Part shown: piece by piece, positions 1 through 8,371 of the stretch
Position numbering within the stretch: the first letter of the stretch is position 1
How the letters are laid out: each line of letters opens with the position of its first letter
DNA from: Chryseobacterium sp. SN22
GTDB taxonomy: Bacteria > Bacteroidota > Bacteroidia > Flavobacteriales > Weeksellaceae
Reading direction: 5' to 3'
Length of the DNA stretch: 64,000 nucleotides
Assembly: GCF_008329705.1 (NCBI RefSeq)
Contig: NZ_VTSX01000007.1
Coordinates: 115,598-179,597, forward strand
The notes under the pieces: generated by a model
Database searches by the model: none
What the model was told of the DNA's origin: nothing
The model's input: the letters and a program-made list of their open reading frames with translations, nothing else
Made by a program: the position numbers and the translations under genes

Positions 1-2930
1 TATTCCTCAGTTATAAAGAGTATGAGTATGAGACGGAAAACTGGGAAGGAGCGATGGTCAAAGAACTGATCGGCAATAATTTCCGCCAGATCAAAAGGAA
101 TACAGATGGTTTTACGGGGCTTCAGCTGGCAGAAAATTATCCTCTGCATCAGGTTTGGGAACAATGGTACAAAGATTCCGACCTACAGCCGCGGGATTTG
201 TTCTTGTTAACGCTTGCCGAAAGCTGCGACCGGAAAAAATTCAGGGATTTTTTAGAAAAGTATGTCTTTTACTATAAGGAAATCATTCCTAATCCGACAA
301 AGAATACGTACTCCTGGAACAATCCGCTGATTACGATACTGTATTCCCTGCAGCAAAAATTTGTTTTTGAAGAAAAAGCCGACTTCCTGATCGATGCCTG
401 CAGTACTTTGTTTGCCCATCTTCCTGAAGAAATCATTAATTATAAATCAAAACAGAACGAATATTATTATGGGCGCAGCGGCGACGGATGGCAGCAGCAG
501 CATTTCTTTACGGTCTTTTTGCAGGCAATGCCCTATCAGCAGCTGAATGACAGACAGCTTGTAAAAGTATGGAACCTCCATCGTTGGATGCAGTTTAACG
601 GTCTTCGGGAAAATATCCCGTATACTGCTCCGGATGTCTCTCTTTTCGCCAGGGCTTACGAACTGGGCCTGATTACCGGAAATGAACTGTATGAAGGAGT
701 TTTAACCGCGGATAGCGCAATAAAGGATCTTACGGTGCTGCCTTCTTACCATCACAGCAAAAAGTATTATGAAAAATTCCCGTTTCTGAAACCTGTTGTT
801 GAAGAAATACAGAATAAGTTCCTCGATGTCGAATTGATCCGTGGTGATGCCGGTACGCCGGTCTCTCATTTTGTTGAGAAATTCCAATCCATTTACGGGG
901 CGAAGCGGTTTGTGCAGATCCTGAAAGGTCTGGGCAAAACGAATCTGTATGCCAACTACATCTACAGCTATGGAAATGAAAGCATGACCAGACAAAAGCT
1001 GTTTTCTTACCTGTTATCAAAATGCTATCCGCTTGAAACTGATACCCAGGAATCATTCAATGAAATGATGAAAAAGGAGCAGATTTCAGAGCTCCGCCTG
1101 GTTCAGGCTGCCGTATATGCCCCGCAGTGGCAGAAACTGATCAGTAATTATTTAGGGTGGAAAGGTCTGGATTCTGCCATCTGGTGGATGCATGCCCATA
1201 CCAAGACAGGTGCCTATGAAGCACAGAATTCAGGTCTTGAAAGCGAGGTGGCCAAGTATTCCTCTGTGGATATCCAGGAATTTAAAGACGGTGCCGTAGA
1301 TAAAGACTGGTTTATAAAAGCCTACAAAGAATTAGGGAAAACACGCTGGGAAATGCTGTATGATTCCGCGAAATACATTTCTGACGGGAACGGTCACCGC
1401 AGGGCAAGGCTCTATTCCGATACGCTGACGGGGAATTTGAAAATAAAAGAAGTGATCGCTAAAATAAAGGATAAGCGGGATCAGGACTATCTCAGGGTTT
1501 ACGGGCTCATTCCTTTAAGCAGGACGAATCCTGAGAAAGATATCCTGAACCGGTACGAATACATCCAGCAGTTCAAAAAAGAGAGCCGGGAATTCGGCTC
1601 GATGAAGCAGGCGAGCGAAGCGCTGGCCATTCGGGTAGCTCTGGAGAATTTAGCCAGGAATGCAGGATATCCTGATCCGATCCGTCTGACCTGGGCTATG
1701 GAAACCCGGCAAATCCGGAATCTTTTGTCAAAGGAAACCCAGGTTACCATTGAAGGTGTCACCGTCGGACTGATTATTGAGGACGACGGAAAAGCAGAAT
1801 TGGTGGTTTTCAGGGATGATAAGCAATTAAAAACCATTCCTCCGAAAATTAAAAAGGAGAAAGCGGTCACAGAACTGGCAAACAGCCGCAAGATCATGCG
1901 CGAACAATGGAGCCGTTCCAGAAAAGGCCTTGAAGAAGCGATGATCCGCGGAGATGAATTTTTATATTCCGAAATCAGGAACCTGTTCGAACATCCGGTG
2001 ATCGTAAGGCATCTTGAAAAGCTGGTATTTATTTCAGACGATCATAAAACAGGGTTCTTCCATGATGGAAACCTGGTGGATGCCCAGGGTGAAATTCATG
2101 AACTGAACGAAAGCAATACCCTGAGAATCGCACACTGTACAGACCTGCACCAGCACGCCGTGTGGAGCGACTTCCAGCATTGTTGTTTTAAGGAAAAAAT
2201 AGTTCAGCCGTTCAAGCAGATTTTCCGTGAACTCTATGTTCCGACGCCGGATGAACTGCAGGAAAAATCGGTATCCCGCCGCTATGCCGGACATCAGGTT
2301 CAGCCGAAACAGGCATTGGCACTGCTGAAAACGAGAGGCTGGAAAGTGGATTATGAAGAAGGTTTGCAGAAGGTTTATCATAAAGAAGGCTTCCAGGTGA
2401 AACTGTACGCGATGGCAGACTGGTTCTCACCGGCCGATGTAGAAAGCCCGACCTTAGAGACCATAGAATTTCATTCCTTAAAAGACTACAAAAACATCCC
2501 GTTTGAAGAGATCAGTCCGAGGTTGTTTTCCGAAGTGATGAGGGATATTGATCTGGTGGTTTCCGTGGCTCACGCGGGCGGGGTAGATCCGGAAGCAAGC
2601 CATTCATCCATCGAAATGCGGGCGGTCCTGATGAAAGAGACGGTGCGATTATTCAAACTGGATAATGTGAAAGTTGAAGGGTCACACGTATTGGTAAAAG
2701 GTCAGATGGCAGAATACAGCGTCCATCTGGGAAGCGCGGTGGTGCATCAGGTTCCCGGAAGGTATTTGTCGATTCTTCCCGTCCATTCACAGCACCGGGG
2801 AAGACTGTTCCTTCCTTTTGCCGATGACGATCCGAAATCTGCTGAAGTATTATCCAAAGTCATTCTGTTGGCTAAAGATCACGAGATCCAGGATCCTACC
2901 ATCCTGTCGCAGATTAAAAGGGAGTTTTAA
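1..2930 (+). CDS. DUF4132 domain protein (MolR/YehI-like), 5' end outside the window
   Basis: The frame is already open at the window edge (codons from position 3 read F-L-S-Y-K-E) and reaches the first Met at 54 without a stop, so the gene begins upstream and that Met is probably internal. About 975 residues are visible. Counting from the Met at 54, the DUF4132 core lies around residues 530-790 (YPDPIRLTWAME near 540, AGHQVQPKQALALLKTRGW near 744), followed by the conserved C-terminal domain (SVAHAGGVDPEASHSS near 836). There is no signal peptide or membrane segment in the visible part. In E. coli the related yehI sits with AAA-ATPase, VWA and SWIM genes; whether that holds here cannot be seen. 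The biochemical function is unknown. Family assignment is fairly sure. Confidence 0.8.
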   Translation, partial: FLSYKEYEYETENWEGAMVKELIGNNFRQIKRNTDGFTGLQLAENYPLHQVWEQWYKDSDLQPRDLFLLTLAESCDRKKFRDFLEKYVFYYKEIIPNPTKNTYSWNNPLITILYSLQQKFVFEEKADFLIDACSTLFAHLPEEIINYKSKQNEYYYGRSGDGWQQQHFFTVFLQAMPYQQLNDRQLVKVWNLHRWMQFNGLRENIPYTAPDVSLFARAYELGLITGNELYEGVLTADSAIKDLTVLPSYHHSKKYYEKFPFLKPVVEEIQNKFLDVELIRGDAGTPVSHFVEKFQSIYGAKRFVQILKGLGKTNLYANYIYSYGNESMTRQKLFSYLLSKCYPLETDTQESFNEMMKKEQISELRLVQAAVYAPQWQKLISNYLGWKGLDSAIWWMHAHTKTGAYEAQNSGLESEVAKYSSVDIQEFKDGAVDKDWFIKAYKELGKTRWEMLYDSAKYISDGNGHRRARLYSDTLTGNLKIKEVIAKIKDKRDQDYLRVYGLIPLSRTNPEKDILNRYEYIQQFKKESREFGSMKQASEALAIRVALENLARNAGYPDPIRLTWAMETRQIRNLLSKETQVTIEGVTVGLIIEDDGKAELVVFRDDKQLKTIPPKIKKEKAVTELANSRKIMREQWSRSRKGLEEAMIRGDEFLYSEIRNLFEHPVIVRHLEKLVFISDDHKTGFFHDGNLVDAQGEIHELNESNTLRIAHCTDLHQHAVWSDFQHCCFKEKIVQPFKQIFRELYVPTPDELQEKSVSRRYAGHQVQPKQALALLKTRGWKVDYEEGLQKVYHKEGFQVKLYAMADWFSPADVESPTLETIEFHSLKDYKNIPFEEISPRLFSEVMRDIDLVVSVAHAGGVDPEASHSSIEMRAVLMKETVRLFKLDNVKVEGSHVLVKGQMAEYSVHLGSAVVHQVPGRYLSILPVHSQHRGRLFLPFADDDPKSAEVLSKVILLAKDHEIQDPTILSQIKREF

Positions 2931-2953
2931 TATTGTTTTAACTGATCATCATT

Positions 2954-2986
2954 AAAAGAGGTGCACTTTAGGGTGTGCCTTTTTTA
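2954..2986 (+). terminator. Intrinsic terminator after the DUF4132 gene
   Basis: A 13-bp stem with several G-T pairs (left arm AAAAGAGGTGCAC, loop TTTAGG, right arm GTGTGCC plus the T-run) lies 24 bases after the stop codon and ends in six T. Confidence 0.7.
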
Positions 2987-3005
2987 ATGAATATTTTTTC
3001 CGGAC

Positions 3006-3034
3006 ATAAAAAAAGCATCCTTTTTCAGATGCTT
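3006..3034 (-). terminator. Intrinsic terminator of the DUF3276 gene
   Basis: Stem AAGCATC/GATGCTT (3013-3019 with 3028-3034). Read on the minus strand it is followed by a run of T, about 20 bases after the DUF3276 stop codon. It faces the plus-strand terminator just upstream, so the two convergent genes each have their own. Confidence 0.7.
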
Positions 3035-3054
3035 GTATTTTTAGAATTATTCTT

Positions 3055-3390
3055 TTAAACCTCGTCGTCAGAATCGATCGTATAGGATCTGCTTTTGAAG
3101 TCTTTGTCATGTTTTTCCGATATTACATCCTCGCCCTTCTCATTAATGATGAAATCTGTGGATTCATTGAACATCTCCTGAAAACTTTTAAAATCTTCTT
3201 TATAAAGATAAATTTTGTGTTTCTCAAATGTAGCTTCTCCATTCTCTCCGAAATTCTTTTTGCTTTCGGTAATCGTAAGATAATAATCTCCTGCTTTCGT
3301 CTCGCGCACATCAAAGAAATAAGTTCTTCTCCCTGCTTTTAACACCTTTGTGAAAATTTCATTTTCATGGCGTTCCTTGTATTCACTCAT
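3055..3390 (-). CDS. DUF3276 family PUR-domain protein
   Basis: Small 111-residue protein with the DUF3276 pattern: an N-terminal segment with RRTYFFDVRETKAGDYYLTI, followed by basic and aromatic beta-strand-like stretches (HKIYLYKEDFKSFQEMF), and an acidic tail ending DSDDEV. The family is related to PUR-alpha-type single-stranded nucleic acid binding proteins, the best known bacterial member being Borrelia BpuR. It is cytoplasmic, with no signal peptide. It is monocistronic, with its own -7 promoter box (3420-3427) and terminator. The DNA or RNA target here is unknown. Family call is confident; the binding role is inferred from the family. Confidence 0.85.
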   Translation of the reverse strand: MSEYKERHENEIFTKVLKAGRRTYFFDVRETKAGDYYLTITESKKNFGENGEATFEKHKIYLYKEDFKSFQEMFNESTDFIINEKGEDVISEKHDKDFKSRSYTIDSDDEV

Positions 3391-3419
3391 TGTTAGATAT
3401 TTTTTAATCTTGTTAGGAA

Positions 3420-3427
3420 CAAATATA
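3420..3427 (-). promoter_or_regulatory. -7 promoter box of the DUF3276 gene
   Basis: TATATTTG on the minus strand matches the Bacteroidota -7 consensus TAnnTTTG and lies about 30 bases before the start codon. Confidence 0.6.
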
Positions 3428-3489
3428 AAAGTTTTCTTTTAATCACAAAATTTTTTTTATGATTTATTTAACATTTGTGAATGAATGGG

Positions 3490-5151
3490 CTATGCAGTTA
3501 TGGAATTGTTAATTTCGGTTAGGTTAAGGATTTTATCGGCTCTCTGGGCGCTAGACTCTCTGTGTGTGATGATTATGGAGGTGGCATTGCGGATTTTACG
3601 GTCGATATTTTCAAGAATATTCTGTTCTGTTTCCGTATCCAGTGCCGAAAGGGAGTCATCGAAAATGATAATATTCGGGTCCTTGATCAATGCCCTAGCA
3701 ATACATATCCTCTGTTTCTGTCCTCCCGAAAGCATGACGCCGCGCTCCCCGACCATGGTATTGTACTGCTCTTTGAATCCCACGATATTTTTATCGACAT
3801 CTGCAATTTTGGCGTATTCCACTACCTTTTCATGAGAAGGATGGTCGATGGCAAAACCGATATTGTTTTCTATGGAATCGGAAAACAGGTAGCTTTCCTG
3901 GGGAATATAACCTATGGCGTTCCGGTAGTTTTCCAGGTTATGCTCTTTCAGATTCTTACCGTCGATCAGGATTTCTCCTTCCGTAGGATCGATCAGTCGG
4001 CACAGAAGTAAGGCGATGGTAGATTTTCCGCTTCCGGTTTTCCCCATAATAGCCATGGATTCTCCGGCTTTCAGTGTAAAGCTAAGATTGTCCAGTGCCC
4101 GGATTCCGGTATTCGGATACACGTAAGAAACATTTCTGAATTCAATATCTCCTTTGATGCCGTATTTTTCAAAATTGGTATTGACGATCTCCGATTTTTT
4201 ATCCATAAATTCATTAATCCTTTGCATAGAGGCTTCAGCTCTCTGGTTCACGGAAGTTACCCAGCCTACCATTGAGAATGGGAAAATCAGGGTATTGATG
4301 TACATGAAAAAGTCGGCAATTTTACCGATGCTCAATTCCCCGGCAATATATTTCTGGCCGCCGACCCAGATGATGGCTACATTCAGAAGACCGATTACGA
4401 ATAAAATAATCGTAAAAAAGTAGGCTTCCGTTTTTGCCAGATCCAGAGCCTTGTCCTGGTAATCGGTAACTTTCGCCCCGTAATTTTTCTTAATATAATT
4501 TTCTTTGGCAAAAAACTTCACCACCCGGATCCCTGAAAAACTATCCTGTACGAAAGTGGAAATCCCCGACTGGCTTTTCTGCATGATCTTCGACTTTTTA
4601 TTGATGATCGAGCTTACCTTATAAATGGCAAACGATAAAATCGGAAGCGGCAGTAAGGTCCAGAGCGTCATCGAAACATCCGTTTTGAGCATGTAAATCG
4701 CAGTGATAACCACCAGAACGATGAGGTTTGCCACATACATCACACCCGGGCCCAGATACATCCTTACCGCTACGACGTCTTCGCTTAGCCGGTTCATCAG
4801 ATCTCCGATGGTGGTCTGTTTATAATCTGTTAAGGATAAATCCTGGTAATGCCGGTAAATTTTGTTTTTCAGTTCGTATTCAATTCTTCTTGAAGCTACA
4901 ATAATAGTCTGCCGCATCATGAAGGTGAAAAAGCCGGTGAGCAAAGAGCAGCCGACAATAATGGCAACATAGATCAAAACCTGCCGGTTGAATCCCAGGT
5001 TCCCGTGTTTCGTAAGCTCGTCCACGGATTTTCCCACGAACTGCACTTTATAGATGTTGAAAAAGTTGCTGGCAATGATGAATAATACTCCCCAAAACAA
5101 CAGCAGTTTGTGTTTCCAGAAATATGGGTTTAATGTTTTTAGCGCTTTCAT
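3490..5151 (-). CDS. ABC exporter half-transporter (fused membrane and ATPase domains)
   Basis: A 553-residue type-I ABC exporter. The N-terminal ~300 residues hold about six hydrophobic segments; the ATPase domain follows with Walker A GKTGSGKS, Q-loop YIPQES, signature LSGGQKQR, Walker B NIIIFDDSLSALD and H-loop IITHR. The residue after the Walker B Asp, normally the catalytic Glu, is Asp (FDDS). That change is known from degenerate sites in heterodimeric exporters such as TM287/288, but no partner gene is next to this one. The C-terminus stops about 15 residues after the H-loop, shorter than the usual 580-residue form. The substrate is unknown; multidrug or lipid export is the family guess. 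It has its own promoter box at 5161-5168. Confidence 0.88.
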   Translation of the reverse strand: MKALKTLNPYFWKHKLLLFWGVLFIIASNFFNIYKVQFVGKSVDELTKHGNLGFNRQVLIYVAIIVGCSLLTGFFTFMMRQTIIVASRRIEYELKNKIYRHYQDLSLTDYKQTTIGDLMNRLSEDVVAVRMYLGPGVMYVANLIVLVVITAIYMLKTDVSMTLWTLLPLPILSFAIYKVSSIINKKSKIMQKSQSGISTFVQDSFSGIRVVKFFAKENYIKKNYGAKVTDYQDKALDLAKTEAYFFTIILFVIGLLNVAIIWVGGQKYIAGELSIGKIADFFMYINTLIFPFSMVGWVTSVNQRAEASMQRINEFMDKKSEIVNTNFEKYGIKGDIEFRNVSYVYPNTGIRALDNLSFTLKAGESMAIMGKTGSGKSTIALLLCRLIDPTEGEILIDGKNLKEHNLENYRNAIGYIPQESYLFSDSIENNIGFAIDHPSHEKVVEYAKIADVDKNIVGFKEQYNTMVGERGVMLSGGQKQRICIARALIKDPNIIIFDDSLSALDTETEQNILENIDRKIRNATSIIITHRESSAQRADKILNLTEINNSITA

Positions 5152-5160
5152 AAAGTTTTA

Positions 5161-5168
5161 CAAAATTA
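5161..5168 (-). promoter_or_regulatory. -7 promoter box of the ABC exporter gene
   Basis: TAATTTTG on the minus strand fits TAnnTTTG and ends 10 bases before the start codon, so the leader would be very short. Confidence 0.5.
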
Positions 5169-5211
5169 CGAAAATGTATCAGACTTCGAATTTCATAAAT
5201 TTTAAATTTTG

Positions 5212-5219
5212 TATCTTTG
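5212..5219 (+). promoter_or_regulatory. -7 promoter box of the nusB operon
   Basis: TATCTTTG fits TAnnTTTG, 22 bases before the nusB start codon. It is divergent from the ABC exporter promoter about 45 bases away. Confidence 0.65.
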
Positions 5220-5241
5220 CACCCATAAAAAAGCTCTTTGA

Positions 5242-6147
5242 ATGTTAGGAAGACGACAAATCCGTGAAAAAGTAGTACAGACTGTGTATTCTTATTACCA
5301 GAATCCTGTGAAGTTTGATGTATTAGAGAAAAATATGTTCGCCAGCATAGAGAAAATCTATCATCTCTATATCTATGAACTGAATTTCCTGGTTTCCCTG
5401 AAAGAACTGGCCGAAAACCAGATCGAGATCGGAAAAAACAAATATCTCAAAACCGATGCCGATATTAATCCTAACCAAAAATTCATCAACAATCAGGTTT
5501 TAATTAAATTGGAGGAAAATCCGGAAAGGTTATTTTTCACAGGACAGCACAAGCAATTGAAATGGGATCTGCATGATGATCTTTTGGTAAAAACTTTCCA
5601 GAGAATTACGGCAGGCAAGCGGTACCAGGATTTCATGAAGGAAGATGGCTATTCTTTTGAAGACGACCAGAAATTTATCGGAAAATTATTTTTAAGATAT
5701 ATTGCTGAAAATGATGATTTCCACGATTATCTCGGAGACAAGGAACTTTCCTGGTATGACGATATCCATATCGCGAATTCCATGGTACAGAAGACCATCG
5801 GTTTCCTGAAAGAAGATGAAGAAAGCCGCACTTTAATTAAAATGATTAAAGACGATGAGGATAAGACCTTCGCCATGAAGCTGCTGAGAAACACTCTGGA
5901 CAGTTGGGAAAACAACGAAAAGAAACTGGAAGAAAGACTGGAAAACTGGGATCTGGAAAGGGTTTGTCTCATGGATAAAGTTATTCTGTCGACAGCGATC
6001 GCGGAGTTGGACAATTTTCCTTTTACGCCTTCAAGAGTAATTATCAACGAATATATCGAAATTGCAAAGGTATTTGCAACAGACCGTTCCAATATCTTTA
6101 TCAACGGGATTTTGGATAAGTATTGTAAAGATTTAAATAGAATATAA
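5242..6147 (+). CDS. nusB: Transcription antitermination factor NusB
   Basis: NusB acts with NusE (S10) on boxA RNA in rRNA antitermination and pre-rRNA folding. At 301 residues it is about twice the E. coli length, which is usual for Bacteroidota NusB: an N-terminal extension beginning MLGRRQIREKVVQTVYSYYQ, and the NusB fold in the C-terminal half. There the typical helices are seen in VCLMDKVILSTAIAEL (near residue 240) and VIINEYIEIAKVFATDRS followed by FINGILDKY near the end. It is the first gene of nusB-DUF1573-yajC, 10 bases before the next start. Assignment is secure. Confidence 0.93.
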   Translation: MLGRRQIREKVVQTVYSYYQNPVKFDVLEKNMFASIEKIYHLYIYELNFLVSLKELAENQIEIGKNKYLKTDADINPNQKFINNQVLIKLEENPERLFFTGQHKQLKWDLHDDLLVKTFQRITAGKRYQDFMKEDGYSFEDDQKFIGKLFLRYIAENDDFHDYLGDKELSWYDDIHIANSMVQKTIGFLKEDEESRTLIKMIKDDEDKTFAMKLLRNTLDSWENNEKKLEERLENWDLERVCLMDKVILSTAIAELDNFPFTPSRVIINEYIEIAKVFATDRSNIFINGILDKYCKDLNRI

Positions 6148-6157
6148 ATATCTTAAT

Positions 6158-6676
6158 ATGAAAAAGACATTATCAATCATCGCTTTGTCTGTCATAGGCT
6201 TTGGTATGGTTTCCTGCAAAAAGGAAAATAAAGAAACGGCTGCAGGAACAGAAACTGCTGCAACCACTACGGATTCTGCTGCTGCCGCTGCTCCGGCTCC
6301 TATGGGTGATTCCGCTGCCGTAGCTTCGGTTACAGAACAGGCGGCCACAGCTTCCAAACAACCGCTAACCACAATTGCCCTTTCCGAAAGCAATTTCGAT
6401 TTTGGAAAGATTAAAAAAGGGGATAAAGTTCAGCACGTTTATGAAGTGATCAATACCGGAAGCAACCCATTGATTATTTCTGAAGTAAAACCGGGATGCG
6501 GATGTACGGCACCTGATTTCACAAAAGACCCGATCATGCCGGGTAAAAAAGGAAAAATCACTTTGCATTTCGATTCTACCAACTTCGACGGGAACGTAAG
6601 CAAGTATGCTGATGTATTCGCCAATGTGGAAAAAATGCCGATTAAATTAACGTTCACTGCGAATATTCAACCATAA
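6158..6676 (+). CDS. DUF1573 lipoprotein
   Basis: 172 residues. The signal peptide ends in a lipobox with Cys20 (FGMVSC), so it is a predicted lipoprotein. Residues about 25-65 are an Ala/Thr/Ser-rich linker. The C-terminal ~100 residues form a DUF1573 domain, an Ig-like beta sandwich seen in the pattern FDFGKIKKGDKVQHVYEV, then GCGCTAPDF and MPGKKGKITLHFDS. Such domains are common on Bacteroidota envelope proteins; their function is not known. It sits between nusB and yajC, an arrangement frequently seen in this group, which suggests cotranscription rather than a shared job. Confidence 0.85.
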   Translation: MKKTLSIIALSVIGFGMVSCKKENKETAAGTETAATTTDSAAAAAPAPMGDSAAVASVTEQAATASKQPLTTIALSESNFDFGKIKKGDKVQHVYEVINTGSNPLIISEVKPGCGCTAPDFTKDPIMPGKKGKITLHFDSTNFDGNVSKYADVFANVEKMPIKLTFTANIQP

Positions 6677-6680
6677 GATC

Positions 6681-7043
6681 ATGAATTTACTATCAATCTT
6701 TTTACAGGCTCCGGCCCAGGGTGGAAATTCCATGATGCTGATCATGATGGGAGTGATGTTTGTCGGGTTTTATTTCCTGATGATCAGACCACAGATGAGA
6801 AAGCAGAAACAGGAAAAAAACTTCCAGGAAACGCTTAAGGTAGGAACCCGCGTGGTGCTTACTTCCGGTCTTCACGGAAGAATTGCTCAGGTTCAGGATG
6901 ACGGTTTTGTGATCGAAACTTTATCAGGTAAACTGAAGTTTGAGAAGGCTGCCGTTTCCAGAGAATTTACGGAAACCCGTTTCGGCGCTAAAGCTGCTGA
7001 AAAAACAGCCGACAAAAAAGAAATCGATCTGGAGAAAAAATAA
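6681..7043 (+). CDS. yajC: Preprotein translocase accessory subunit YajC
   Basis: YajC associates with SecDF in the inner membrane. The 120-residue protein has the family layout: a short N-terminus, one membrane helix around residues 18-38 (MMLIMMGVMFVGFYFLMIRP), then the conserved cytoplasmic part QMRKQKQEKNFQETLKVG followed by a beta-rich stretch (VVLTSGLHGRIAQVQDDGFV) and a charged tail. It follows the DUF1573 gene by 4 bases and closes the operon at a strong terminator. Confidence 0.92.
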   Translation: MNLLSIFLQAPAQGGNSMMLIMMGVMFVGFYFLMIRPQMRKQKQEKNFQETLKVGTRVVLTSGLHGRIAQVQDDGFVIETLSGKLKFEKAAVSREFTETRFGAKAAEKTADKKEIDLEKK

Positions 7044-7063
7044 TTTCCGGTTTAAAGATATCT

Positions 7064-7104
7064 TTTCGGCGGGATGAGCAGTGCTTATTCCGCCGAAATT
7101 TTTT
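7064..7104 (+). terminator. Intrinsic terminator of nusB-DUF1573-yajC
   Basis: Perfect 9-bp stem TTTCGGCGG/CCGCCGAAA (7064-7072, 7090-7098) followed by six T. It lies across an upstream in-frame ATG (7074) of the next gene, which argues against that ATG as a start. Confidence 0.85.
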
Positions 7105-7151
7105 ATGGGGTGTTTATTCGGGTAAATATTTGTGTTCATAGGGGTTTAAAC

Positions 7152-7159
7152 TATATTTG
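7152..7159 (+). promoter_or_regulatory. -7 promoter box directly at the SDR gene start
   Basis: TATATTTG fits TAnnTTTG and ends only 4 bases before the ATG at 7164. The transcript would begin at or within a few bases of the start codon, implying a leaderless or nearly leaderless mRNA. Confidence 0.5.
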
Positions 7160-7163
7160 TCCC

Positions 7164-7895
7164 ATGAATCAAAACACAGGCAAAACCGTTCTTATCCTCG
7201 GTGCCAATTCCGATGTGGCCAAGCAAAGTATTAAACAATATATTGAAAAAGGGTTTTCCGTTATTGCCGCTTCCCGAAATACAGAATCGTTGGATGAATT
7301 CGTATCAGTAAACAATCTGAATTTAAAAGTGACAGTTCTGGCTTTCGATGCAGTGGATTTTGATTCTCACAGGGGGTTTTATGACGAATTGCCGGTAAAA
7401 CCTCATATTGTTGTGTATGCAGCAGGATTTTTAGTGGATAATGAAAAGGCTTTAAAAGATTTCCAGGGTACTCAACAGATGATGATGGTAAATTACATGG
7501 GCGCGGTTTCCATTCTGAATATCATTGCTGCTGACCGTGAAAACAAGAACCTGGAACGGATCATCGGACTGTCTTCACTTTCGGGCGTTCGCGGACGGAA
7601 AAGCAATTTCGTTTACGGAAGCACAAAAGCAGCCTTTACTACCTACCTGGCCGGATTAAGGCAGGAGCTCGCTTCAAGAAATATTAAAGTCAACGCTCTG
7701 GTTATCGGCTACATACGCACCAAAATCAACCCGGGGCTCCAACTGAATGAATCGCTGATCATGGAACCGGATTACGTTGCCAAATTCATTGTCAATGCCG
7801 GAAATTCTTTCACCATCGTTCCTCATTTCAAGTGGAAAATGATTTACCTTATTCTGAAAGTTCTGCCGGAAAATCTGGTGGCGAAACTCCCATAA
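7164..7895 (+). CDS. Short-chain dehydrogenase/reductase (SDR) family oxidoreductase
   Basis: 243 residues with a Rossmann fold: the nucleotide loop is ILGANSDVAKQ (residues 11-21), a structural Asn sits near 110, and the catalytic triad is Ser near 137-140 plus Tyr151 and Lys155 (YGSTKAA). The loop is closer to the atypical GAxSDxA type of DprE2-like reductases than to the classic GxxxGxG. I chose ATG 7164 because the longer frame from 7074 starts inside the previous terminator and contains this gene's -7 box. The substrate cannot be told; a sugar-lipid or polyketide-type ketone is only a guess. The next gene starts 9 bases downstream. Confidence 0.85.
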   Translation: MNQNTGKTVLILGANSDVAKQSIKQYIEKGFSVIAASRNTESLDEFVSVNNLNLKVTVLAFDAVDFDSHRGFYDELPVKPHIVVYAAGFLVDNEKALKDFQGTQQMMMVNYMGAVSILNIIAADRENKNLERIIGLSSLSGVRGRKSNFVYGSTKAAFTTYLAGLRQELASRNIKVNALVIGYIRTKINPGLQLNESLIMEPDYVAKFIVNAGNSFTIVPHFKWKMIYLILKVLPENLVAKLP

Positions 7896-7903
7896 ATTTG
7901 ATC

Positions 7904-8371
7904 ATGAAAGATGAACTTTTACAGATAAAAAATTATATTGATAATATCGATGATCACGGAACTTCAGAGAATTTTGAATACGGCTTCTGCGCTTTCCTGC
8001 AAAATATTCTGGATACCTTTACAGCAAAACAACAGGACGATTTCGTAAAACAAGTATTTAAGAGTGAAGATTCTTATCTTTATTTCATAGCTTGGTTTTT
8101 AGATTTTACGAATTATACTCTAAAAGGCAAGTTCCAATCTTCATATGTTTTCTGCCAATGTTTTTCAAAAATTGGCAGAGTGGAATATTTAAGATATTTG
8201 TATGACAATTTAGAATTCCACCTGATACGAAGAAAACTTTTTAAAGATGATTTGATTTTATCTTTTCATGATATTGTTAATAATTTGTATCTGCTGATCA
8301 ATCATTTGCAAGATGAAAAGAGCATTGATTTTTGCCTGAAAATCATCGAAAATCTTGATGATCAATTTTAA
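7904..8371 (+). CDS. Hypothetical protein
   Basis: 155 residues, no family recognised. The protein is acidic and rich in Asp, Phe, Leu and Ile, looks all-helical and has no signal peptide. The longest frame starts at 7832 inside the SDR gene; ATG 7904, 9 bases after the SDR stop, gives a sensible protein (MKDELLQIKNYIDNIDD) and fits an operon with the SDR gene. Its last 4 bases overlap the convergent ligD stop. It is more AT-rich than the SDR gene before it. Confidence 0.65.
   Translation: MKDELLQIKNYIDNIDDHGTSENFEYGFCAFLQNILDTFTAKQQDDFVKQVFKSEDSYLYFIAWFLDFTNYTLKGKFQSSYVFCQCFSKIGRVEYLRYLYDNLEFHLIRRKLFKDDLILSFHDIVNNLYLLINHLQDEKSIDFCLKIIENLDDQF

Noticed and set aside
7074..7163. Upstream start for the SDR gene
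   Set aside because: The extension starts inside the yajC terminator and contains the -7 box of the SDR gene.
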